This document shows, one piece after another, positions 57,101-64,000 of a stretch of 64,000 bases of DNA (the first letter of the stretch is position 1; each line of letters begins with the position of its first letter). The position numbers were made by a program, and so were the translations under genes. Below the pieces are notes generated by a model, which searched no databases, was not told the origin of the DNA, and saw nothing but the letters and a program-made list of their open reading frames with translations. Source of the DNA: Brevundimonas sp. (GTDB lineage: Bacteria > Pseudomonadota > Alphaproteobacteria > Caulobacterales > Caulobacteraceae); NCBI RefSeq assembly GCF_027487935.1, contig NZ_JAIYCP010000009.1, positions 83,536 through 147,535 of the forward strand, written 5' to 3'.

Positions 57101-58999
57101 GCCGGCGATGAGCTGGTCGGCACCGCCGCCGCCGTTCAGGATATCGACGCCGCCGCCGCCGCGCAGGATGTTGGCGTTGCCGTCGCCCGTCAGGGTGTCG
57201 GCAAAGGTCGTGCCGGTGACATTCTCGACCCCGGTCAGGGTTTCGGTGCCCGCACCGCCGCTGCCTGTGCCGGTGGTCAGGTTGATCGTCACGGCAGCGC
57301 CCGCGCCCGAATAGTCGGCCGTATCGGTTCCGGCACCGCCGTTGAGCGTGTCATTGCCCAGGGCGCCGATCAGGACGTCATCGCCGTCGCCTCCGTTCAG
57401 GACGTCATTGCCCGAGCCGCCATTCAGCGTGTCATTGCCGCCCAGGCCGTTGATGGTGTCGTTGCCGCCCAGTCCGCCGATCACATCCGCCAGGGCTGTG
57501 CCGTTGATGGTCTCATTGGTGATGTCGCCGCCGACCACAATGCCGCCCGTCGGCGCTGCTGCGATGGTCTGGTCGGTGAACTGCAGGAATTCGACATTGG
57601 TCACGGTCACATTCTGACCATTGCCGACGATCGTGCCGGTCTGACCGTTCCAGGTGATCGTATAGGCCGAGCGCGCGCCCGAGAACACGACCGTATCGGT
57701 CCCGAGGCCGCCGTCGACCACGTCCGTGCCGGCATTCGGCGTGAAGCGGTTGTTGGCCGAGTTGCCGCGGAAGGTGTCTGACCCATTGCCGCCGATGGCG
57801 TTCTCGATCACCGCACCGAGGGCGATCGAGACGTTGCCGACAAGACCGCCGACGCTGGAGAAACAGCCCTGGCGCAGATCGATGATCTGGCCGTTGTTCA
57901 GATAGCCCGAGAAATCGAACGTATCGGTCCCGCCGGCATCCCAGGCGCAGAACAGCAGGGCGCTGAGTTCATTGGTGGCACTGAACCAGAGCCGGCCCGC
58001 CGTCGAGTTGAAGCCATAGACGGTGTCGCCGGTCCGGGTCGTCATATTGGCCCCGTACAGACGCTGGGTCGCCGAGATATCGTCCATCAGTGGCGCGGAC
58101 GAATAGCGGCGCGGACCCGTGGCGTCGGTGCGGAAGTCCGCGCCGGTCTCACGCTCGCTGAAATAGCTCATCACCGAATACTGGAGGGAATCCTCATAAT
58201 AGGTGGCGCTGGCCGAATAGGTGATCGTGCCGCCGGCACTGGCGTTATAGGCCGCCGGGTGGCTCAGGCCGATGGCATGGCCGATCTCGTGCAACAGGGT
58301 CAGCTGGCCATAGCCCTGCTGAACCGGCACGGCATTGTAGGACAGGGAGCTGTTGATCCAGACATCGCCCTGGACCTGCGAGAAGCCTGTCGCGCCGGGC
58401 GTGCCGCCGGGCAGATAGGCGAAGGCCGCCGCGCCGTCCTGGCCGGAACTGTAGTTGCCCAGCAGGATGGTCGCGTTGTTGGAATACTCGCTGCCCGCCT
58501 CCTGGACGCGCTGGAAGGTGATGTTGCCGACATCGGACCAGGCCGCGAAGGCCAGGACGCCTGCGGCGATCTGGACGGAACTGAACTGGGAAAAGCCGGC
58601 GGTGTCGGTCGGCATCGTCGTGACCGAGTCACGGAAGGCATAGGTCACGGTCGCCGCCGTGCCGAGCGCCGAGGACCAGCTCTGGTTCGTCCGGGTGATC
58701 TGGGCACCGGCATCGGTGGAGCTGAGCGAAGGCTTGCCGTTCGGGCCGAAGACCCCGCGGTCATCCGCGTTCAGATTGAAGACCGGACCGCCGTCCGCGT
58801 CGCTGGTCGGACCATGGAAGCGGGCACAGCAGGCGCAGATCTGATAGCTGGCGATGGCACCGAAGGCGGAATCCTGACCCGGATCAACCGCTTCGCCGAC
58901 CCCTGTGAACCGCCCGGTCTCACCGAAAGGTCCCTCGTAGGTCTCAAGAAACTGGATGGCGTTGCCGTTGCCGCGATTGCTGTTCAAGCCGAAAAACAT
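54197..58999 (-). CDS. Serralysin-type (M10) RTX metalloprotease, 1600 residues
   Basis: A secreted zinc protease. The catalytic site [11 protein letters not shown] has zinc histidines at 237, 241 and 247, and SVMSYF gives the Met-turn at 277, as in the M10B serralysins. A PPC-like beta domain lies near residues 660-770. Many RTX nonapeptides ([20 protein letters not shown] and similar) bind calcium. The last 170 residues hold five copies of a (P/A)(E/Q)VLP motif and no cysteine, and the protein lacks an N-terminal signal. All of this fits type I secretion. A 66-bp exact repeat (54922-54987 and 55240-55305) lies within it. It could process surface proteins such as an S-layer. No type I transporter is in the window. 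Confidence 0.88.
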   Translation of the reverse strand: MFFGLNSNRGNGNAIQFLETYEGPFGETGRFTGVGEAVDPGQDSAFGAIASYQICACCARFHGPTSDADGGPVFNLNADDRGVFGPNGKPSLSSTDAGAQITRTNQSWSSALGTAATVTYAFRDSVTTMPTDTAGFSQFSSVQIAAGVLAFAAWSDVGNITFQRVQEAGSEYSNNATILLGNYSSGQDGAAAFAYLPGGTPGATGFSQVQGDVWINSSLSYNAVPVQQGYGQLTLLHEIGHAIGLSHPAAYNASAGGTITYSASATYYEDSLQYSVMSYFSERETGADFRTDATGPRRYSSAPLMDDISATQRLYGANMTTRTGDTVYGFNSTAGRLWFSATNELSALLFCAWDAGGTDTFDFSGYLNNGQIIDLRQGCFSSVGGLVGNVSIALGAVIENAIGGNGSDTFRGNSANNRFTPNAGTDVVDGGLGTDTVVFSGARSAYTITWNGQTGTIVGNGQNVTVTNVEFLQFTDQTIAAAPTGGIVVGGDITNETINGTALADVIGGLGGNDTINGLGGNDTLNGGSGNDVLNGGDGDDVLIGALGNDTLNGGAGTDTADYSGAGAAVTINLTTGTGSGGAGTETLTGVENVTGTTFADTLTGDGNANILRGGGGVDILNGGGGADQLIAGAPGLAGGAPDIIKGSDTSNGSIATAVSLSGAFDLAQNAAIANSTTIPHATVVATTHGNVEYYRLTVTAGETVVFDIDNASFDSTLRLVDFGGVELASNDDNAADGGSETDSSLTHTFASAGTYYIQVGRWVSGSAPFVSGPPPANQTYTLHVSSPSQTPVPINLLGSTLNGDAGADILTGGTGADTLNGGADDDSLTGAGGNDTINGGDGTDTAVFTGNRSAYTITVSGGVSTVTGADGTDTVTNVERLQFADGLYDAAGAPIQSGGPINGTSGADTLNGTSGADVINGLDGNDIINGGAGNDTIDGGAGTDTAVFSGTMAGSIRTTSGSVTTVVGPDGTDSLTNVERLQFSDGTLIVGAGGGQYYAGTAGNDTIVGTAFADEILAGAGDDFLNGGGGNDLMIGGLGEDTYLVDAAGDQVVEAAGEGSDRILASASYVLAAGVSVETLETASVSGLTAINLTGNELANTLVGNSGVNQLSGGGGNDYLDGLDGNDIISGGSGNDTIDGGAGIDTAVFSGSIGSYVIASQPGGTLLVTGADGVDSLRNVERIRFDEGTFIIASGYRYFEGTSNADTIVGTSGSDEIWGLSGNDQISAGGSDDYIYAGSGDDTIDGGNGLDTVFFSGSITSYVITSPQGGGLLISGPDGQDTLTNVEHISFDDGRFIVASGYRYWEGSNNAETIIGSFRSDEIRAFGGNDLISGGDGDDYIYAGSGDDTIDGGNGLDTAFFSGNRSAYTISLSGGVTTITGPDGTDTLTNVERLQFADGLYDISGNPASAPPAAAPEVLPALAGDKASGGPEVLPAAPGDFTKGGGAEVLPAMADDGGKADGPQVLPGATELTTPVRGEWTGADFTPPDGDVAETVFLFDGPADDGYLLVPATDAGSPEVLPAIADDFILAAKFEGPPVMPTPDAEFDVAGLAKEIEFAQGLLSSGGGNSSNPHVSADGLTVYEDWSAFAAPTRHDVWS
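54922..55305. repeat. Exact 66-bp direct repeat inside the RTX protease gene
   Basis: Bases 54922-54987 and 55240-55305 are identical over 66 bp and encode the same RTX segment ([15 protein letters not shown] core). A longer module of about 318 bp is repeated with more divergence around them. Exact identity at the DNA level suggests recent duplication or conversion. Confidence 0.85.
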
Positions 59000-59259
59000 G
59001 GGACCACCGTCGAGGATGAACGTTCAGAGACAGAGACCCTAGCGCGACGGGCCAAAACGACAAGCGCAACGCAATCAGGGTGGGATGAATACCCGCGACC
59101 CCGTCTCAGGATTGTCGCATAATTCACGCGTCCACGATCGGACCCTCGGGCCGGATTGCCCGCCGCCCGGGCTTGACCGGTTCCGCAAAACCCGAAGGTC
59201 GCGGAAAGGACACCGGCGCAAGACTTGGCACGCCCCGGACCCCGTCGCATGGTGCCGCC

Positions 59260-60270
59260 ATGTTGACCCGGCCTTCCCCCGCCCGCCTTGCCGCCCTGAT
59301 CCTCCTGACCGGAGCCCTGTCCGCGTGCGGCTCGAATGTGCCTGTGGCCGATGCCGGACTGGAGATCGCTGCCCCCGCAGAGCAGCGGCTGATCGCCCTG
59401 ACCGATCTGGACCAGCGGGTCGCCCGGGTCGGTTATCGCCTGTCGGCGGCCAATGCCGAACTGTGTCCGGCGGTGCGGAACTCTGCCGGCTGGTTGCTGC
59501 ATGCGGCGAGCCAGTACAGCCCCGAACTGCGCCCCTATGCCGCAGCCCGGTTCGGACTGGATGGCGACCTGCCCGGGCTGCTGGCGGTACCGGAAGGCTC
59601 GGCGGCCGACCTCGCCGGTCTGCGTCGGGACGACCTGCTCATCAGCGTCAATGGCGCGGCCCTGACACGCGGTGCCCCGCGCCGGGCCGCCGCCTGGGAG
59701 GGTGTTGAAGCCAATATCCGGACCCTCGACCAGGCGCTCGCCGCCGGGCCGGTCGACCTTGTGTTTCGCAGGGACGGTGCGGACCGGTCGGTCAGGCTCA
59801 GGCCGCACCGCGCCTGCGGCTACGACGTCCAGCTGGACCCGTCCGATGAACTCAACGCCCGGGCGGACGGGAAACGCCTGTTCATCACCACCGCCATGGC
59901 CGGTTTCACGGCGACTGACGACGAACTGGCCCTGGTGCTCGGCCACGAGCTGGCCCACCACGTCCTCGGTCACCGCGGCTGGCATGAGGCGGAAGCCCGG
60001 GGGCGCGAGACACAGACCGTTCCAGCCCTCAGCGGCACGGCGGGCGGGACGGAGCGGCAGGCGGACCGGGTCGGTCTCTATCTCTCGGCCCGGGCCGGGT
60101 TCGATCCCGCGATCGCCCCGGCCTTCTGGCGTCGGTTCGCGGCGTTCAACTGGCGGGTTCGCTATCCCGGCTGGAACCACCCCTCAGCCGAGGCCCGGGC
60201 CCGTGACCTCGAAAGGGTCAATGCGGAAATCACTGCCCGGCGGGCGGCGGGCCAGCCGCTGGTTCCGTAA
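59260..60270 (+). CDS. M48 family metalloprotease with PDZ domain, lipoprotein
   Basis: A 336-residue lipoprotein: the signal (LAALILLTGALSAC) ends in the lipidated cysteine. A PDZ-like domain (about residues 95-190; GLLAVPEGSAADLAGLRRDD) is inserted before the M48 zinc site HELAHHVLGH (H229, E230, H233) with the third ligand probably in TERQADRVG. It resembles periplasmic quality-control proteases such as BepA/LoiP. The ATG at 59260 is chosen because it gives the signal; a longer frame begins at 59173. It overlaps the end of the convergent next gene by 41 bases. Confidence 0.85.
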   Translation: MLTRPSPARLAALILLTGALSACGSNVPVADAGLEIAAPAEQRLIALTDLDQRVARVGYRLSAANAELCPAVRNSAGWLLHAASQYSPELRPYAAARFGLDGDLPGLLAVPEGSAADLAGLRRDDLLISVNGAALTRGAPRRAAAWEGVEANIRTLDQALAAGPVDLVFRRDGADRSVRLRPHRACGYDVQLDPSDELNARADGKRLFITTAMAGFTATDDELALVLGHELAHHVLGHRGWHEAEARGRETQTVPALSGTAGGTERQADRVGLYLSARAGFDPAIAPAFWRRFAAFNWRVRYPGWNHPSAEARARDLERVNAEITARRAAGQPLVP

Positions 60271-60832
60271 CGGCCACAGTGACCGGCCCCTCAGGGGCAG
60301 GCCCTCTCCAGGCGGCATGCGGATTGAGCGCCGCGGTGGCTTCCAGAAACGTCCCCGGCTTCAGCGACGGCTCATCGGCCGTCTGCAGTCCGGCCAGCCG
60401 GGCCAGATCCGCGATGAAGCTGATGCAGTTGCGCCTCTGCAGGTCATAGACCGAGCCTTCCGGACTGTTCCACCAGTCGGCCCGGGCCCGGACGGCACGA
60501 TAGTCAGCGTCACTGACCACCAGCGTCAGATAGGGCTTGCCTTCGCCCACATAGCGGGGGTTCGGAAGCTCAACCACGCCGGTGCCCCGCATGAACAGCA
60601 GATGCGGGCCCGGATTGCGGGCCGTGAAACCCGCCGCCCAGTCCACCGCCTCCCCCGTCTCGTCCAGCGTGCCCGTGGCCTGCACAAAGGCGTGCGGGAA
60701 GAGCAGGTTTCCGTCCCGCACCCGCGCCCCCGGGTGGGCGTAGAAGGTCAGGGTCACCTCAGCCCAGGCCGGGCCCGCGAACAGGGCCAGTACCAGCCCC
60801 AGCAAACCGATCCGCCTCATCGTTCCGGACAT
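60230..60832 (-). CDS. Secreted protein of unknown function
   Basis: A 200-residue protein with a signal peptide (RRIGLLGLVLALFAGPAWA). The body has TFYAHPGARVRDGNLLFPHAFVQ and NCISFIADLARLAGL, given by their ends (TFYAHPG, PHAFVQ; NCISFIAD). The NC pattern with an upstream histidine recalls NlpC/P60-like or DUF4105-type cysteine folds, but no family is assigned firmly. Its tail overlaps the convergent M48 protease gene by 41 bases. It lies 157 bases from the divergent epimerase. Confidence 0.7.
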   Translation of the reverse strand: MSGTMRRIGLLGLVLALFAGPAWAEVTLTFYAHPGARVRDGNLLFPHAFVQATGTLDETGEAVDWAAGFTARNPGPHLLFMRGTGVVELPNPRYVGEGKPYLTLVVSDADYRAVRARADWWNSPEGSVYDLQRRNCISFIADLARLAGLQTADEPSLKPGTFLEATAALNPHAAWRGPAPEGPVTVAVTEPAAGPPPAGQ

Positions 60833-60989
60833 CCTGCAGGCTCCGCTGTCCCCCCACCTATCGCGCGGCGACCGGGCGCGGCAAGGTGCCGATCCATCCC
60901 CGGCACCGATGCACCTGCGACGGCAGCCCGTGACAGCCCGGGTTCGATAGGAGGTGGCGGAGCGGCCCGCCCGGCGCTATCGCAATCCC

Positions 60990-62012
60990 ATGAGCACCCA
61001 GGGCCCCGTCCTCGTCACCGGATCCGCCGGCTTCATCGGCTTCCACACCGCGCAGCGTCTGCTGGCACGCGGCGAAGCCGTCATCGGCGTCGACAACCTC
61101 AATGACTATTATGACCCTGCCCTGAAACAGGCGCGGCTTGCCCTGTTGCTGACGCATCCGGGCTACACCCACAACACGCTGGATCTGGCGGACCGCGACG
61201 GCATGGCCGCCCTGTTCGCGAAGCACTCGCCCCGCCGCATCGTCCACCTCGGAGCCCAGGCCGGCATCCGCTACAGCGTCGAGAATCCCGAGACCTATAT
61301 CGACTCCAACGTCGTCGGCTTCCTGAGCGTGCTCGAGGGGGCCCGGGCCGTGAAGGCGGAGCATCTGGTCTTTGCCTCGACCAGCTCGGTGTTCGGGGCC
61401 AATGCGGCGCTGCCCTTCTCGGTGCAGCAGGGCGTGGCCCATCCGCTGAACGTCTATTCCGCGACCAAGATCGCCAATGAGGCCATGGCCCACGCCTATG
61501 CCTACATCTTCGGCATCCCGTGCACGGGCCTGCGGTTCTTCACCGTCTATGGCCCCTGGGGCCGCCCCGACATGGCCCTGTTCAAATTCACCCGCGCCAT
61601 CCTCGAAGGCCGGCCGATCGACGTCTACGGCGCCGGGGCCATGGAGCGCGACTTCACCTATGTCGACGACATCGTCGACGGCGTCGTGGCCGCGCTGGAC
61701 GCCGCCCCCGGCAAGGACCCCGACTGGCGGGCCGAGGCCCCGGGACCCGGCACCAGCGGCGTGGCGCCCTGGCGTATCCTCAACCTCGGCGCCGGTCGGC
61801 GCGAGCCGCTCGCTCGCTATATCGAGGTTCTGGAACAGGTCCTGGGCCGCAAGGCCATCCTCAATGTCATGCCGACCCAGGACGGCGAAATGACCCGCAC
61901 CGAGGCCGATGTAACCGAGACCCGCGCCGCCCTCGGCTATGCCCCCTCGACCCCGATCGACGTCGGCGTCCGGCGGTTCGTCGACTGGTACCGGGGCTTC
62001 TACGGGGTCTAG
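60990..62012 (+). CDS. UDP-glucuronate 4-epimerase (second copy)
   Basis: A 340-residue SDR epimerase, paralogous to that at 37512. The NAD loop is GSAGFIGFHTAQRLLARG, the active pair Y156/K160 in NVYSATKIANE, and FFTVYGPWGRPDMALF and ERDFTYVDDIVDG are shared. It should also supply UDP-GalA. It is separated from the polysaccharide locus by the proteases but probably serves the same surface glycans. ATG at 60990; no strong ribosome binding site. Confidence 0.88.
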   Translation: MSTQGPVLVTGSAGFIGFHTAQRLLARGEAVIGVDNLNDYYDPALKQARLALLLTHPGYTHNTLDLADRDGMAALFAKHSPRRIVHLGAQAGIRYSVENPETYIDSNVVGFLSVLEGARAVKAEHLVFASTSSVFGANAALPFSVQQGVAHPLNVYSATKIANEAMAHAYAYIFGIPCTGLRFFTVYGPWGRPDMALFKFTRAILEGRPIDVYGAGAMERDFTYVDDIVDGVVAALDAAPGKDPDWRAEAPGPGTSGVAPWRILNLGAGRREPLARYIEVLEQVLGRKAILNVMPTQDGEMTRTEADVTETRAALGYAPSTPIDVGVRRFVDWYRGFYGV

Positions 62013-62060
62013 GCACCGCCCGCGTCGACGCGCCGCCGTTCCCTTGCGCCGGCGGTTCCG

Positions 62061-62308
62061 GGTTCATCACAACGGGCACAACGGGCACAACGGGGTCACA
62101 ACGGACACAACGGGTTCTGCACAGATGCCGGGCGACGCCGGCCTCCACGCACGAATGTGACTCCGGATCGCCGCCGCGCATCAATCGGATCAAGGCGGCG
62201 AAGCCGCGATCTTGACGCACGGGGAAAGGCACGTGGCCCGGACGCAGACCCGGTCCCGTCGTGTTCGTCGTGTTCGTCGTGACCCCGTTGTGCCCGTTGT
62301 GATGAACC
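62061..62308. repeat. Inverted pair of 9-base tandem repeats
   Basis: Bases 62061-62113 hold five near-copies of CACAACGGG after GGTTCATCA. Bases 62255-62308 hold the inverted counterpart, ending TTGTGATGAACC. The two arms are 53-54 bases long with about 140 bases between, and the outer 25 bases match closely while the inner ones have drifted (CACGACGAA units). No gene is seen in 62013-62530 otherwise. Confidence 0.75.
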
Positions 62309-62530
62309 TGCCTTCGGCAGGCAGACCCACTTCACTGCAGACGCGAAGACCTGCGGTCAGGACGTGCCGCCACCTCACCCATCGGCACCCGACTGTGCAG
62401 CGCCACAGCGATTTATTGCACCGCACACGAAATGATTTGCCTGCTGCGTTGCAATAGGTTCCTATCCCTATCCGCGGCCCCGAACGCGGTTCGAGCCGAG
62501 CCTTCTGTCGCCCAGCCTCGGACCCCGCGC

Positions 62531-63856
62531 ATGAATTCCCGCAGCCTCGCCGCCCTTCTTGCCCTCGGCTTCGGCCTGGTCGCGGGGCCCGTCCTGGCGG
62601 CGACGCCGGCCGCGCCGGCCCTGCTCGCGCATCAGGCTCCGCTGGTTCTCAACGAGGCGGCCTCGGCCTGGATCCTGACCTCGACGGCCCTCGTCCTGCT
62701 GATGACCCTGCCCGGACTGGCCCTGTTCTACGGCGGCATGGTGCGACGCAAGAACGTCCTTTCCACCATCGCCCATTCCACCGCCGCCATGGTCATCGTC
62801 ACCGTGCTCTGGTTCATCGCCGGCTACAGCCTGTCCTTCGGGACCAGCGGCGCGCCGACCAACGGCTTCATCGGCGGTCTGCAGGCCGCCTTCCTCAACG
62901 GCGTCACCCCGACCACGGCGCACAGCCTGGCCCCCGGCCTGCCGGAGTTCCTCTGGATCGCCTATCAGCTGACCTTCGCCATCATCACCCCGGCCCTGAT
63001 CGCCGGGGCCTTTGCCGAACGGATGAAATTCTCCGCCTCCATCCTGTTCTTCTTCCTCTGGCATCTGATCGTCTATGCGCCGATCTGCCATCAGGTCTGG
63101 GGCGGTGGCTGGATGGGCGGACTGGGGGTGCTCGACTTTGCCGGCGGGGCCGTGGTCCACGTCAATGCGGGCGTCGCCGGCCTGGTCTGTGCCCTCGTCC
63201 TCGGCCCGCGTCAGGGCTTCGGGCGAGACAATATGGCCCCGCACAACCTGGCCTTCACCGCCATCGGCACGGGCCTGCTGTTCGTCGGCTGGCTGGGCTT
63301 CAACGCCGGCTCGGCCTGGGCCGCAGACGGGATCGCCGCCGTCGCCGCCTTCAACACCATCCTTGCCGCCTGCGCCGCCGCCATCGGCTGGACCGCCGTG
63401 GAATGGATCGACCACAGGAAGCCGACCCTGCTGGGCCTGCTGTCCGGCATCGTCGCCGGCCTCGTCGGCATCACCCCCGCCGCCGGCTTCGTCGATCCCA
63501 AGGGGGCCTTCGTGATCGGCATCATCTGCGGCCCGGCCTGCTATGCCGGCGCCGTCTGGCTCAAGCGCGCCCTCAAATATGACGACAGCCTCGACGCCTT
63601 CGGTGTGCACGGCATCGGCGGCATCGTCGGCGCCCTGCTGACCGGCGTGCTGGCCACCGCCGCCATCAACCCGGTCGCAGCGAGCGCCAATCTGCTCAAC
63701 CAGACCATCGGCCTGGTCGCCGTCATGGCCTGGAGCGCCGTCGGCACCTTCGCCATCCTGATGATCTGCAAATTCACCACCGGCTTGCGCGTGGCGAAGG
63801 AGGAGGAGATCGAGGGCCTCGACTATACCCAGCACGGCGAGACGATACATCCGTGA
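62531..63856 (+). CDS. amtB: Ammonium transporter
   Basis: A 441-residue ammonium channel of the Amt family. A signal peptide (residues 1-24) precedes 11 membrane helices. LPGLALFYGGMVRRKNVLST is the first-helix signature, DFAGGAVVHVNAGVAGLVCA holds one twin histidine and DAFGVHGIGGIVGALLTG the other. YTQHGETIHP ends the cytoplasmic tail. The ATG at 62531 gives a signal of normal length. No glnK/P-II gene is seen beside it in the window, but one could lie outside or upstream. Expression is likely nitrogen regulated, though no clear site was found. Confidence 0.93.
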   Translation: MNSRSLAALLALGFGLVAGPVLAATPAAPALLAHQAPLVLNEAASAWILTSTALVLLMTLPGLALFYGGMVRRKNVLSTIAHSTAAMVIVTVLWFIAGYSLSFGTSGAPTNGFIGGLQAAFLNGVTPTTAHSLAPGLPEFLWIAYQLTFAIITPALIAGAFAERMKFSASILFFFLWHLIVYAPICHQVWGGGWMGGLGVLDFAGGAVVHVNAGVAGLVCALVLGPRQGFGRDNMAPHNLAFTAIGTGLLFVGWLGFNAGSAWAADGIAAVAAFNTILAACAAAIGWTAVEWIDHRKPTLLGLLSGIVAGLVGITPAAGFVDPKGAFVIGIICGPACYAGAVWLKRALKYDDSLDAFGVHGIGGIVGALLTGVLATAAINPVAASANLLNQTIGLVAVMAWSAVGTFAILMICKFTTGLRVAKEEEIEGLDYTQHGETIHP

Positions 63857-63861
63857 ATCCT

Positions 63862-64000
63862 GTCTCCTCCCCATCGCCGATGGGGAGGGGGACCGTCCGG
63901 AGCCTCGCAGAGGCGAAGGAGGGTGGAGGGGCGCACCCCCCAGTCTCCTCCCCGCTTCGCGGGGAGGGGGACCGTCCGGAGCCTCGCAGAGGCGAAGGAG
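63862..64000. repeat. Two copies of a 58-60 bp stem-loop repeat
   Basis: Copies lie at 63862-63921 and 63943-64000. Each starts GTCTCCTCCCC, has a hairpin, then shares GGGGAGGGGGACCGTCCGGA followed by GCCTCGCAGAGGCGAAGGAG. The hairpin loops differ (ATCG-CCGAT versus G-CTTCG-C) but pairing is kept. The second copy reaches the window end, so more copies may follow. A partial look-alike lies behind alaS at about 930. Confidence 0.85.

Noticed and set aside
62061..62308. CRISPR array
   Set aside because: Units are nine bases without unique spacers and there are no cas genes.
62400..62470. A sigma-54 promoter in front of amtB (GCAC ... TTGC)
   Set aside because: The spacing between the GC elements does not match the -24/-12 pattern, so it was not annotated although nitrogen control is likely.

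Overview
The window is about 64 kb of high-GC DNA from an alphaproteobacterium, most likely a Caulobacteraceae member such as Brevundimonas. The best taxonomic clue is a CckA-type hybrid histidine kinase very close to the Caulobacter cell-cycle kinase. Twin-arginine DUF885 peptidases, RTX proteins and dense, short-spaced gene packing fit the same group. No rRNA, tRNA, CRISPR array or transposase was seen.

Left part (1-24 kb) is mostly housekeeping. It holds the 3' end of alaS, followed by an insertion that carries a low-GC zinc-ribbon membrane protein gene and leaves a second, diverged copy of the last 306 bp of alaS. Then come two DUF2939 genes, icd, two tandem DUF885 peptidases, cckA, a leucine dehydrogenase, a desaturase, a lipoprotein hydrolase, a DUF3253 gene, a thioesterase and a TetR regulator. 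A SAM-I type riboswitch leads a metX-like/metB/hom methionine operon. A small secreted membrane protein, an MHS-type transporter and acs follow.

Middle part (24-54 kb) is a large polysaccharide locus. A broken RTX/FG-GAP gene (two in-frame stops and one frameshift) sits at its left edge. A leftward seven-gene operon runs from a nucleotide-sugar dehydrogenase through a glycosyltransferase, a Wzy-like polymerase, a flippase, an asparagine synthase-like amidotransferase and a phosphoglycosyl transferase to a second glycosyltransferase. Next are a UDP-glucuronate 4-epimerase and a WbpM-type dehydratase, then the wbjB-wbjC-wbjD set for UDP-N-acetyl-L-fucosamine. A Wza-like exporter, a Wzc-like tyrosine kinase, a TPR-like protein, a small membrane protein and a second Wzy/WaaL-like protein form the export and assembly block. 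GDP-mannose supply is given by an unusual fusion of mannose-1-phosphate guanylyltransferase to an AGE-type isomerase domain. Together these genes predict a Wzx/Wzy-dependent surface polysaccharide containing L-FucNAc, galacturonic-type acids (possibly amidated) and mannose.

Right part (54-64 kb) has a 1600-residue serralysin-type RTX protease, an M48/PDZ lipoprotein protease, a secreted protein of unknown function, a second UDP-glucuronate 4-epimerase and an ammonium transporter. Two families of intergenic repeats lie around the last two genes. The protease and the broken RTX gene share a repeated VLP motif near their C-termini, and the shared motif appears in the broken gene only after its frameshift is corrected.
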